Assembly (NCBI GenBank): GCA_964036045.1
Contig: OZ038397.1
Span: forward strand, 26,529,346-26,593,345
Length of the DNA: 64,000 nucleotides
Source: Eutreptiella sp. 'Long Island Sound 2002'
Taxonomy: Eukaryota > Euglenozoa > Euglenophyceae > Eutreptiales > Eutreptiaceae
Reading direction: 5' to 3'
Below are positions 46,701 to 56,300 of the stretch, piece by piece. Below the pieces are notes generated by a model. It saw only the letters and a list, made by a program, of their open reading frames with translations. It did no database searches and was not told where the DNA came from. The position numbers and the translations under genes were made by a program. Position 1 is the first letter of the stretch. Every line of letters starts with the position of its first letter.

Positions 46701-48783
46701 GCCCGTGGCCTTCTGGAGCCGAGTCCTGGCGGAAGGCCAGAGACGGACGTGGACGCCCCGTGAAAAGGAGGCGTATGCCATCGTCATGGCTCTCAGGAAA
46801 TGGGCTGGGTACATAGCCCTCCATCCCGTCACCGTCTGCACCGACCATCAGAGTCTGCAGTCGTGGCACAAGGAGCACGTGGACACCCCCTCAGGTCCCG
46901 CCTCCCGACGGGCAAGATGGCACGAGACCTTGGCCAAGTTCGACCTTACGGTTGTTTACATTCCTGGAAAGGATAACACCGTGGCGGACTGTCTCAGTAG
47001 GTGGGCCTATCCCGCCAGCAAGGGCATGCAGGATATCTCTGCCCATGGCGATGAGGCTGAGACCGCTGAAGCCAAGAGGATCATTGAAATGGAGCGCCTG
47101 ATGGAGGAGGAGGATGTTAAATGCTTCGTCGTCATGGCTGCAGATGCCCCCCTCGCTTCGAGGGTGAGCAGAACGGTCAGTGGACTCGCCCCTGTGGGCG
47201 CCGCGGGCGGAAGGCCCGGTCCGGCACCCCCTGTGGGAACTGAGTCCGACAAGCACCTCTTCCCGGAGTCTTGCCTCCAGGACGACTGGACCGACGATTA
47301 CGCCAAGTCTGAGGCCTTTGCGGCCGAGTATAGGGCTGTGACCGACCCTGACGACGGGCAGAAGTGGCCAAAGGGGCTGACCGAGGAAGATGGCAAGCTC
47401 TACCGGAATGGTAAGCTGCTAGTCCCGGAGTCCCGGGTGCTCGAGCTTTGTGAAGCCTGGCACCACCACATGCTGCACCCAGGGGTCAAGAAGCAAGCCC
47501 TTGACATGCAGCGCCGGTTCGAGATCGACCACATCGTTCTCTACACCGCCATCAAGAAGGTCAGGAAGGGTTGCTCGGTCTGTCAGGCCTGCAATCCCGA
47601 CAACCGGAACGTCAAGGGGGAACCCCAATGGACCCCGGTTCCTGATCAGCCCATGGAGAGCGTGGCCATGGACGTCTTCTCCATGCCTGAAGTGCACATA
47701 GGCAAGGAGACCTTTGACTGTGTGGTTCTCTGTGTGGACCGCCACAGCGGCTACGTTGTAGCCGTTCCGGCACGCAAAAAGGGGTTGCTTGCCAAGGAAG
47801 TGGCAGTCATGATGATTCGTCATTGGCTGACCGTCTTTGACATCCCCCGCACCATTTGCAGTGACCGAGGGCCCCAGTTTACTGGTGGCTGGTTCAAGGC
47901 TATGTGTTCCCTCATGGGAATACGCCATGCCAAGAGCGTCGCCTATCTCAGCCGGTCTAACGGCCGTGCTGAAGTGGCTGGACGGCAGCTGTTCGAGAAG
48001 CTGCGCAAGATCCACATCACCAATCCACGGCGGAACTGGTTCGAGGAGATGTGGCCTGCTCTGAAGGCCCATCATGACGCCCCCACTCCGGGCGGTTTGT
48101 CCCCTCACCAGATTCTGTTTGGCAGGGACCCCCTGGGTAGGGGACTTCCCTTGTCTGGTGATGGCATGGCTATGGATGCCAAGGAGTTCTTCGCGCGGCA
48201 AGAGCAAACGGCGCGGGACATCCGCCAGCAGCTTGAGAAGGAGCATGCTGAGCGTCAGAAGTCCGCCCCGAGCTCGACAGCGCAGAAGTTCAGGGTGGGA
48301 GACCCGGTGTGGGTGATCAGACCCCGCCCCATGGGCACCCACCGCACCAAGACCTGGTTCACACCCGGCGAGGTGGTCCGCAGGATTGGTGAGGACACCT
48401 ACCGCATCAAGGTGGGTCACGGACAGTTCCGGGAGCGCCACGAGAGTCAACTCCGTGTGCGGGAACCCGACCTCCGTGGCCGACATGTGTCCCTGGACTA
48501 CGCCAAACATGAGGCCGATTCGGACGACGACTATGCTGAGCAGGACGACTATACTGTCGAGAAGATCCTGGCTCAGCGTCCGAAGGCCTCGGCACCCGGA
48601 GGTCTGGAGTTCAAGGTTCGTTGGCGAGGCTATGGGCCGTCCCACGACACCTGGGAACCCGTCTCCTCGTTCGTGCCGCGGGTCAATACTCCCTTCATGG
48701 AGTACATCCGCAAGCACAAGACCAAGATCCACGTTTCGGACTTGGCAGCACTCACCCGGGCGATTGCAGCCAGGGGTGCCTGA
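43762..48783 (+). CDS. pol: Element A Pol: PR, MTase-like, RT, RNase H, IN, chromodomain
   Basis: 1673 residues counted from the codon after the TAG, same frame, ending at TGA. No ATG precedes the protease, so expression as Gag-Pol is expected. Domains by residue: aspartic protease with DTGA at 150; a segment at about 310-390 resembling the methyltransferase-like region of element B, but with CPRW at 357 where B has NPPF; reverse transcriptase at about 630-850 with catalytic FVDD at 794; RNase H with DASDYAIGAVL at 960; integrase with HHCC zinc site from 1234 and catalytic D1304, D1368, E1404 (D-x35-E). A classic chromodomain (KVRWRGYGPSHDTWEP) lies at about 1597-1653. No internal stop or frameshift. 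Chromodomains guide integration to marked chromatin. Confidence 0.92.
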   Translation, partial: RSPCSQGPQLGRSQDGDAGSAEPSQSGVDKHKGTAAGGRPGPAPSRGGGVRASEGTNPCTRPSFATKNVFDVLQDLSESIGGSPGPQLDAADGQPEPIVHDLHQSLVELLERPEILSLHAVRRVGRERQLHLKVRALCGEVEKVFDVLVDTGAQVSLVKAGLLPPECLTDSRKPVRLKVANGQYMVGGTKEAAIGLQFVNHRELSRPDLGKEILLHGSFYEAEMDWDMIVGYDFMMETDSGVLPAQASMTLYQDDQLSWLSSPEHHVECQWIHPERNQLEVAALDTEPTGPANQEYGVRPEVASRVVADLGASDLALDAFSSGTSAHLRVCEKYWSAQDSAWKKHWGPHQGLMWIHCPRWDIPRAIAKIRKDRSKAVLVVPMGCTEEESTRHWVASLTNMTLNKVVLPAGESVYQDAKGQPMPPQRWPTEFHYVDGGLDQADTTDFVCVNRIIAEPWRQCFAVPPVDIEESDSEEPLTEEEWDLVQGYMDQPFHDWGNQREGKGQDKAWWEVDSIVSGSYDGDTFVRRVLDHLSSQDEPIGGNPPTYGDLFRGKTSDGPLGHLGRPPEPKASGVATPQVSSVVQVPGKAKAESDDCPKIQALRARLKQKYGDTFFSGKPVFPPPVRGPYGEAKIRLKQDPRVYRHREFALRGERKEAMEKILRDFIQRGWLEPCHSEWASPCFVVPKKVAGEWRLVVDYRGLNAQTQHDSYTLPLIEDMLQKQHRRRIFTVIDLKHGYHQMPLAEESRACTAMSTPLGPLQWKVMPMGVTNGNAAFQRMLENLLEPVRDCADPFVDDVIIASGDPSMSYEELLEAHERDVTRVLDLLVRHKLRGSSDKATIAVSEVVFAGHVVGNGQRKPIPGKVAAIEHWEKPKTVSELRAYLAFCNYYSGYIRMYAEYAAPMTTMLKGNREETKKGSKKALVWTEESDRAFEGMKQALLSAVGLHLVDPDRGFVLRTDASDYAIGAVLEQVLDDGRHVPVAFWSRVLAEGQRRTWTPREKEAYAIVMALRKWAGYIALHPVTVCTDHQSLQSWHKEHVDTPSGPASRRARWHETLAKFDLTVVYIPGKDNTVADCLSRWAYPASKGMQDISAHGDEAETAEAKRIIEMERLMEEEDVKCFVVMAADAPLASRVSRTVSGLAPVGAAGGRPGPAPPVGTESDKHLFPESCLQDDWTDDYAKSEAFAAEYRAVTDPDDGQKWPKGLTEEDGKLYRNGKLLVPESRVLELCEAWHHHMLHPGVKKQALDMQRRFEIDHIVLYTAIKKVRKGCSVCQACNPDNRNVKGEPQWTPVPDQPMESVAMDVFSMPEVHIGKETFDCVVLCVDRHSGYVVAVPARKKGLLAKEVAVMMIRHWLTVFDIPRTICSDRGPQFTGGWFKAMCSLMGIRHAKSVAYLSRSNGRAEVAGRQLFEKLRKIHITNPRRNWFEEMWPALKAHHDAPTPGGLSPHQILFGRDPLGRGLPLSGDGMAMDAKEFFARQEQTARDIRQQLEKEHAERQKSAPSSTAQKFRVGDPVWVIRPRPMGTHRTKTWFTPGEVVRRIGEDTYRIKVGHGQFRERHESQLRVREPDLRGRHVSLDYAKHEADSDDDYAEQDDYTVEKILAQRPKASAPGGLEFKVRWRGYGPSHDTWEPVSSFVPRVNTPFMEYIRKHKTKIHVSDLAALTRAIAARGA

Positions 48784-49935
48784 TCAGCGCCCTGAGCTCT
48801 CCCCTGATGTGTTATGAGCGCTTGTGAGGCCGACGAATCGTCCCTTACTTGCTTGCTCTCTTCCATCTTTCGGTGACAGAGTGGCCATATACCCCCCCCT
48901 GCTGAATCCAGAGGAGGATGGCCCCTCTCTTCTTTTGTTCGTCACTCACCCCCCCTGCTGAATCCTTGGGAAACCAGGTAGGGCGACTGACCTTCATATT
49001 TTTGAGCTCTTGGGGCCTTGAAGCCCATACGACGTTGCGCAACGGATGCCGCTGTCATCGGCATTGCAATTTTTGAGTGTGTGGTCTGGTTCCATGGCAC
49101 CTGCGGAATCCAGACCAGTCGACGTGTGTCTCGAGACTATATATGCCTGAAATCAGGCGTTATCCTGTCCACCCTCCTGCATTTGCCTTATCCTAACCAG
49201 GGCGTGGTTTGGCACTCTGTCCAGAGTGTGTTTACACGCCTATTTACCCGGATTATTGCTTGTTTTTCTGCCCTCCAGGATATGTGCATCTGTGTGTTGA
49301 GTGTCATCAGCCCATCGCTGAGGGATGGACTGCTTTTCACCACGAATCGGAATACAGAGGCGCCTTGAGTCGCCGTGTACATATTCTTACAGCCTGGTCC
49401 AGCCTGGACCAGTACATGATTACATGTTCTTCTGTTTGAGTGCCTGTGATACCGTGTTGCCCTATTCGCTGTGATGTGTGGAGATCCTGATGGCGCCAGG
49501 CGGGAAGCCCAGTTGCCTGACTACACTCCCAGCGGTCCGCCACTGTCAGTCCCAGTGTGAGCCTACCGATTCGCAGACGCACTTGCATTCGGATGGCGGC
49601 CTCCGGTGCTCCTGACCTCGGTCAGTCTGCCTGGGAAACTGGTGGTTTGAGGAGTCGACGCCTCCGCCCACACTGCATGAGGACTCTCTCATGTATGGCC
49701 TTCGTGGCAGTAGGGCGAGGGAAAAGACGGCCTTGATGCCCGATCCCTTAAGGAGGAGTTCCCTTACGATTTGGGGTTCGTAAGGAGTTCGACTATGGCA
49801 CTCTGGACTCGCGTCGTATGGATATGGACATGGTGCGCCCGAGGAAGGACCCGTGGGGGCTCTCCCCAGTCGGCGGGCCTTGGGAAGCTTGGGGTAGCCT
49901 GATGGATCTTTGTGGTCGCTCTCGACTTGTGGGAC
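48784..49935 (+). other. Element A 3' non-coding region, left part
   Basis: Follows the pol stop. The phrase CCCCCCCTGCTGAATCC occurs twice (about 48892-48908 and 48950-48966). No long frame is visible. The region is split by element B and continues at 60717-61040. Confidence 0.7.
49931..49935. other. Target site duplication of element B, left copy
   Basis: GGGAC lies directly before the B 5' LTR and again directly after its 3' LTR (60712-60716), the 5-bp duplication typical of Ty3/gypsy integrases. Joining the flanks gives a continuous non-coding region of element A. Confidence 0.9.
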
Positions 49936-50467
49936 TGTAAGTGCGGCTAGCCCCATCTGCTCAGATTTTCAGACATTCTGCCCAGATTGGCTACATTTTG
50001 GTCATTTTCTTTGCTTCGGCGGAATTGCCGCCTCGCAGCTCAGTCACAGGATATTTCCTATATATTTCTGATATGCCGGATTTGATTCCGCGGTCCATTC
50101 CCCGTAAATCCGCCGCGTTCCGCTATTTTAGCTGGAATTGCCATTTGCCGCTGACGCGCGCTCGCGGGCCAGATCGGCCAAACATTTTTACATAATTGGA
50201 TTATTTAAATCTTTTCAGACAGTTTTGGACACTCAGATGTATTTAGAATAATCCGCATCAATTTTCTTCATAGACTGGGATTTTCTGCCGGATAACAATC
50301 AGCATGGATCTTGCTTCTGTTGTCGCTGCTCTCGCCTCAGTTGGTGTTCGAGTATCCGGTTCTACCCCCAATAACAACATTCAGGGAGACTCCTCGCGTG
50401 CCTGCCCCACTGGTCTTGCCGGCCCCGAGCCCTCCGGCACCCTCAACGACCCAGGGCAGCACTTTCA
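49936..50467 (+). repeat. Element B 5' LTR
   Basis: 532 bp. TATATAT at 50059-50065 and TTATTTAAAT at 50201-50210 are candidate TATA elements. The gag ATG at 50304 falls at LTR position 369, so the last 164 bp of the LTR are coding in the full-length RNA. Confidence 0.95.
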
Positions 50468-53003
50468 TGGTAGCAGAGGCTACCTGAATGTTGTTCCTTT
50501 GGTGTCCCAACCACAGCTAGCTCCCCAGTACGGCCCCGTAGACTCCGCCACCTCCGGAGACGTAACGATTACGCTGCCGTGGTGCTGTGCGAACGAGGCC
50601 TTGAGAGGAATGCCTTGCGCAAGCCCAAATTGCCCAAGAAGGGCACAAATCAGCAGCTGTGGAGGCCCAGATTACAATCAAGATCCCAGTCGAAATTGGC
50701 CATCAAGCAGCTGGAATCTCCCAGCCTACGCTAATGGCAACGCTCCGGTGGAGCTTACGGACCTGGCAGGTACCAATACTCCCTACCAATGTCCACATTT
50801 TGAGACCATCGACGCCGACATTGACGACATTGAGATGGGTGGTCCAGGTGAGGTACCTACCTATAATCGACCAGCCAATTGGGCACAATGGGACAACCAT
50901 TTGTCTTCAGAAGTGACCCGTAACCTTGAGGCGCTTGAGGCCCTTTGTCTATTAGCCACGTCTAAACTGATAGGACAAGAAAGAATCGCCTCTGATTTTT
51001 TATTCGAATGTTTTTTCCTCCTTCAAGAAGAAATTAAGACCAGGATGTGGTGGTGTTCTCAAGAAGATGAATCTTTTGCCATTTTTGTGCAGATCTGGGA
51101 GGCAAGTCCCTTCCCGAAGGAGAAGACCAAGGCACCTGTTGCCGGGCCCTCCGCCCCTCATCCCTCTGTTTTCATCCGCGACGATCTAGCCGCCGCGGTT
51201 GAGGAAGGAATTTTAGAGGCAGCTAGGCAGGCAAGCCTGGAAATTAGGACTGAAGGAGCTCCCCAAGTGGACTCCTGGCTGCGAACCACTGAGATTAGCG
51301 GTCCGACAGCCTGCTCAGGCCCTTCAGGACACGGTATGTACTGTCCTGCCGACTGCTCTTGCAGATTACAGCGAGATACTGAGCTCCAATTGCTCAAAGA
51401 TCAAATGCAACTCATCATTCAGACGCTGGGAATTAAAGATCTTTTCAAGACCCACATGAGGTCTGAGGGCGCATCATCGGTGGAACAAACAACAGAACCG
51501 TCGGAGGAGGCGACAGAAATTTTTTCGATTGCTCCTTCGGTGGACTCTAAGACCACCAACGCAAGGATTAGCAGGACTAAGCTAAAGGAAAGGGTTACAA
51601 TCTCTCGATCTCAGAGTAGATCGGCGAAGGCTAGGACTGAGGCTCAGAATGCCAAACGAACTGCCTCCCGTACTACCCTTCCTGCTGTTGATTCCAATGC
51701 AATAGCCCAGATGTTGCTCGCCCAGACCCTCGCCGGAGCTGGTGTGGCTAATGATGCCGCCAAGGTGTCTGCCATTACGGCCGGTGTTGGGCTGGATTCA
51801 CTTCTAAATCCCACTTCATTGCGACTTCGTCAGGTTGCCAAGCAACCGAAGTATAATGGGAACCCCAGACGTTGGCCTCCGTTCCAACGGGAATTTAAAT
51901 TGTGGGTTAAGACTCAAAAGCTCCAGGATGATCAGTTCCTGATGGCCCTCTTGGACTGCCTTGAGGGAGCGCCGGCCAACACTTGGCTCAGGACCTGGAG
52001 TGATCGTGAGGATTCAAGTTCCCCCCTTACCTTTGATGAGGTGTGGGAACAGTTGGAGGTACGTGGATCCCGGCTGCCAGAGGACCATTACCACCAGATG
52101 TTGAAGAATTTTCCTTCGTTCTCGCGATTAATCTTGCACGAAGTGCAAGACAAGAGACAGCGCTTCTGGAATCTCGTAGAAGAATCTGAACATTCAGGCG
52201 AAAAATTTTCTAGTGCCGAGCTGAAGAATCTGATTTTTGACAAGATCCCCTCAGAAACCGCCGCCACCCTTCGGAATAAACAGTCCGAAGAAAAGGTCAA
52301 GACCTGGTGGGCGGAAGTCGATGGCTTTGATGCCTCGGCCAACCGGTTTACCGTCAGGGAGGCACTTCAAAAGTGCTCCCTCACGTCGTTTACCAAGGTG
52401 AAATTCACTGAAAACACGTGGAAAATCAAGTTTAATGAACACGAGGATCGGGACTTGTTTGTCCAAGTCCTCAATAGGGGAGTAAGTTTCCACGGCCATC
52501 GCCTGAAGGCCAGGAACTGGGTGTTTTCGTTCACTCCGCAGGAACTGTGGGAAGAGGTTGAACGGCTCGCTGACGCCGCCAATCAAAATTTCCATGAGGG
52601 TCTTGGGGGAAACAAGAATACCCAGCAAAAAACCCAAAATGGGGCCCAAAAGGGCAACAAAAAGGTGAATGACACCCGGAATGTTCAGGATCATTGTAGC
52701 ATCTGCCTTCTTTTAGGTTCTACGAACCGAGCTAAGACGCATTCTACTGCTAATCACCGATGGTCTGCTTACGATCACAAGGTGATTGGTGAAAATGTCA
52801 GTAATTCGCAGAATTCAGACAGGAATGACAGACAGGTGCATGGTGCAAAGGGGGGAAAGGGTAATTCGACCCCCTCCGGTGGAAACAAAAATACCGGAGG
52901 CCCTGGCGGGTCCCAAGGCAAAGGAAATCGGACTCCATCCGGCTCCGGTGGGCAGCCGAACGGCCAGACAAGTCCCAATGGCAACGCCGGAGGCGGAAAT
53001 TGA
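50304..53003 (+). CDS. gag: Element B Gag (ORF to a TGA)
   Basis: 899 residues from an ATG inside the LTR (CAGCATGG). Residues 1-54 are LTR-encoded; the primer-binding site follows. The N-terminal half is variable and Pro/Ser-rich. The capsid-like domain at about 505-720 has PKYNGNPRRWP, FLMALLDCLEGAPANTWLRT and FDEVWEQLEVRG. A Cys/His cluster at about 798-818 (CSICLLLGSTNRAKTHSTAN then H) is a possible zinc knuckle of unusual spacing, C-x2-C-x11-H-x4-H. A Gly/Asn/Gln-rich tail follows. TGA at 53001-53003 interrupts that tail; the same low-complexity coding continues after it, so the stop may be a mutation. Confidence 0.88.
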   Translation: MDLASVVAALASVGVRVSGSTPNNNIQGDSSRACPTGLAGPEPSGTLNDPGQHFHGSRGYLNVVPLVSQPQLAPQYGPVDSATSGDVTITLPWCCANEALRGMPCASPNCPRRAQISSCGGPDYNQDPSRNWPSSSWNLPAYANGNAPVELTDLAGTNTPYQCPHFETIDADIDDIEMGGPGEVPTYNRPANWAQWDNHLSSEVTRNLEALEALCLLATSKLIGQERIASDFLFECFFLLQEEIKTRMWWCSQEDESFAIFVQIWEASPFPKEKTKAPVAGPSAPHPSVFIRDDLAAAVEEGILEAARQASLEIRTEGAPQVDSWLRTTEISGPTACSGPSGHGMYCPADCSCRLQRDTELQLLKDQMQLIIQTLGIKDLFKTHMRSEGASSVEQTTEPSEEATEIFSIAPSVDSKTTNARISRTKLKERVTISRSQSRSAKARTEAQNAKRTASRTTLPAVDSNAIAQMLLAQTLAGAGVANDAAKVSAITAGVGLDSLLNPTSLRLRQVAKQPKYNGNPRRWPPFQREFKLWVKTQKLQDDQFLMALLDCLEGAPANTWLRTWSDREDSSSPLTFDEVWEQLEVRGSRLPEDHYHQMLKNFPSFSRLILHEVQDKRQRFWNLVEESEHSGEKFSSAELKNLIFDKIPSETAATLRNKQSEEKVKTWWAEVDGFDASANRFTVREALQKCSLTSFTKVKFTENTWKIKFNEHEDRDLFVQVLNRGVSFHGHRLKARNWVFSFTPQELWEEVERLADAANQNFHEGLGGNKNTQQKTQNGAQKGNKKVNDTRNVQDHCSICLLLGSTNRAKTHSTANHRWSAYDHKVIGENVSNSQNSDRNDRQVHGAKGGKGNSTPSGGNKNTGGPGGSQGKGNRTPSGSGGQPNGQTSPNGNAGGGN
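50468..50480 (+). other. Element B primer-binding site
   Basis: TGGTAGCAGAGGC begins on the base after the LTR, complementary to an initiator tRNA-Met 3' end over TGGTAGCAGAG. It lies within the gag frame and encodes part of HGSRGY. Confidence 0.85.
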
Positions 53004-53339
53004 AATCCAGGCCAGACCCCTCAATCCGGTACAAACAAAGGAAATGCTCCAGGATCACAGGGTAAAGGCAAGGGAAATCCTTCAGGAATTCCTTTCTCTG
53101 GTAAGGGCAGAGGGCGTGGCGACGGTGGTGGCCCATCATCCGGCGGCCGTGGCCGTGGACGTGGAAAGGGCAATCATCGTGTGGATCAGGTCTCAGGTGC
53201 AGATCAGGTGTCCGATGCCGATCGAGATTATGTCGAAAATGCCCTGAATCCAGCGGATGATCCGTTCCAAGATGAGTGGATCGACGAATCAGGCTGTGTT
53301 CACAATGTTAACGCAGCCGCTGGAGGTCAGAACGCCTAG
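53004..53339 (+). CDS. Element B Gag C-terminal extension, ends at in-frame TAG
   Basis: In frame with gag and with no ATG near its start. It continues the tail as NPGQTPQSGTNKGN, then Arg/Gly-rich SSGGRGRGRGKGN (RNA-binding type) and an acidic end. TAG at 53337-53339 closes it, followed immediately by GGG and a possible H-type pseudoknot: GGGAG 53340-53344 with CTCCC 53360-53364, and AAATCG 53351-53356 with CGATTT 53369-53374. Confidence 0.7.
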   Translation, partial: NPGQTPQSGTNKGNAPGSQGKGKGNPSGIPFSGKGRGRGDGGGPSSGGRGRGRGKGNHRVDQVSGADQVSDADRDYVENALNPADDPFQDEWIDESGCVHNVNAAAGGQNA

Positions 53340-56300
53340 GGGAGCCACGAAAATCGTCCCTCCCCAGGCGATTTCAGGCATGATCCCCAAATTCCTGATC
53401 GACCATTACTTGATGTAGGGTCGCTTGTCTCCTCTCCCCTGGATCCGGCAGCGGATCCTTCTGTTGTAGTGGACGAGGTTGGTGTACAGTCCAAGCACAG
53501 GGCCCGTCAGTTTGTCACAAAGCTGTGGGTCTCTGATTGCAAGGGAAATTTCCACCTCGCCACTTGTTTGTGTGACAATGGATCAGAGGTAAATCTCCAA
53601 TCCAATTCATTCTTACCCGACGACTGCGTGTTTGAGTCGCCTCATCCTGTTACCCTCGAGGGAGTTTCTGGACATTCTCTCGCAGGTGGGCAACGCGGTT
53701 GTTATATATCAACTCATTTGGTCGCTCAAGACCTTTGGGAAGAGCAAAATGTGGAAGAAGTTGTCCTTAAGGATGACTACTTCTATCGTGCCGACATAAA
53801 GTATGACCTTTATTTGGGCCATCCTTGGCTTCGCAAGAACAGGGTAGCGCCCGTAGGTCATCGTCGTTGTTTTTTGCTGGAGTCAGGTCCCTTGGAACGT
53901 CCTGAATTTCGTTTTTTGCACGCAGGGTTTAAAAGTGCAGAAGAATTTTTGAAGCAAAAGGTGACACCAAAATTTGGTGAAGATGTCACCATTGCAGAGG
54001 TGAATGGGAGTGCCGATTACTCCCAAGAGTTAGAATGTCTTCGTAGGGACTCCCAGCCACGACGCCCTTCGCGCTGGCACTCTTCATCCTACAGAGTTGT
54101 CGACAAATGGCGCGATGCAATTTGTGAATACTTTCATGAACACCATTCCTTTTGGCCACAGTATGATGCCTTTGCTAACCGTATGAACAAGCGCTTTGAC
54201 AAGCACTTTAGCGACGCTTGGACCCATAAATGGGACAAGAAGTTGTGGATTAATCCTCCGTTTCACTTAATCCAGCAGGTCATCCACAAAATCAAGCAAG
54301 ATAAAACCCAGGCAATTTTGGTTGTGCCCTTGTGGGACGACAAGCCTTGGTTTCAGGAATTACAAGAAATTTGTGTAGATTACATCGAACTTCCCAGGAA
54401 GATTAAGCTGTATGCCAGGGACGACACAGGTCCCCTGCCACAGCGGTCTTGGAGTTCGCTTGCATTCCTGGTGGATGGAAAGCTTTCTGACTCTAATTCT
54501 GCTGATTCTAGTACAGATTCCTGTGTTGGGTCTGAATCTGAGGTTGAGCGTGGTACTGATGATGAATCTATTTTTTCTGATTTTTGTCCGTCAGATACCC
54601 AAGGTGATTCAACGTCCAATGGATCCGCCTCGTCTCCCTCTTCCCCAATACGGTCGACATCGAAAAGAATCTTCAGTGCACGGGCGAAGAAAAATCTCCA
54701 ATCGCGCCGCAAATTCAGAGTTTTTTATGAAAAACCCCCTGTGGAAGCTTTCATGGATCCTTTCGAGGAGCTGGATCACGAAGAGAATCTCTGGGATTTC
54801 GACACACGACCCACCTATCTTCAAGAGGCAGTTGATACGGACCTGTTTAGGGACATCCGTAAGAAGATTCTTCCTGTCAAAGCCGAAGAAGTCGCCAAAG
54901 TTTTTTCGACAGTAATTCCTGGCGATCAGGTGGACACTGAATTGTGTTCCAAGTCAAGAGAAAAGATTTTTGGGGAACGGAAGGACACAACCCTTTCAGG
55001 GAAGTTGATCAAAGATCCCCCTGTCCGTGGGCAGTTCGGTGAAGCCTTCATCGAGCTTCGTGAAGGGTACAAGGCGAAGAAACAGCGCCCTTATGAGAAC
55101 CATGGACATAAACATGAGATCCTCAGAAAAATCATCGAGAGAAATCTCAGGGAATTTGGTTGGCTTGAGGGTTGTATGACCAGCGAATGGTGTTGTTCAC
55201 CCTTCACCGTCCCGAAGCCGCCGCCTGCAGACCAGAACACTATAGATGGTTGGCGAATGGTTGTTGATTTTCGCAATCTCAACGCCGAAACCAAGGCAGA
55301 TTCACACCCCCTGCCCCTCATTGAGGAGGAAATCGCCAAGAGGGCAAGAGGTCGTTTGTTTTCTGTGCTGGATCTCCGTCACGGCTTTCACCAAATGCCG
55401 TTGAGGAAGGACAGCCGACCTCTCACCTGTATGTGCACGCCATGTGGCCCAGTCCAGTGGACCGTCATGCCCATGGGCCTGAAGAACGCCCCCTCATTTT
55501 TTCAAAGAATGATGGAGGATGTGCTGTTCACAACCCATCCTGAGCTTCGTGCCTTCGTGAGTGTGTACATAGATGACATAATCATCGCGACGGAGGGGGA
55601 GGGACTGACCGAAGCCGAGCTGGTGGCCCTACATGAGAAGCAGCTGAACCAAGTTTTGGACATTCTTGACGCCAATCAGCTGATTTGTGGGCCAAAGAAG
55701 GGAAAATTATTTTTAAAATCAGTCGAATTTTGTGGTTCTCTCCTAGAGAATGGCACCCGACGACCCAGTCCAGGGAAGCTCGTCGCTATTCAGAAGTGGA
55801 AGCGCCCTGAGACGATCACGGAGTTGAGAGGATTCCTGGGTTGTTGCAATTTTTACCACACTTTTGTGCCGAATTATGCCAAATTTGCTGCCCCCCTCAC
55901 TGAATTATTGAAGGTAGGGAGAGATGCGGGCAAGGCAGGTTCAAAGGTTCGTGTCAAGTGGACTGACGAGTGCGAGGGGGCCTTCCATCACTTGAAGGCG
56001 GCCCTCTGCGAAGTCGCCACGTTGCATGTGCCCCAATTTGACCGACCCTTCTACATCAGAACCGACGCTTCTAGGTACGCGATCGGAGCTGTTCTCGAAC
56101 AGGTTGATGAAGCCACCGGCGATCACTACCCTCTTGCATTTTGGTCTCGGAAGCTAGCCCCACGCCAAATGCAATGGTCGCCGCGTGAGCAAGAGACTTA
56201 CGCCATAATCTGTGCTTTAAAAAAGTACCAATCGTGGGTGGGCACCAATCGAGTCGAGGTCCTGACGGATCATCGATCTCTGGAGTATTGGGCCACCGAA

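Noticed and set aside
48784-49935. 3' LTR of element A lying directly after pol
   Set aside because: No similarity to 36035-38981. The true 3' LTR is at 61052, displaced by insertion of element B.
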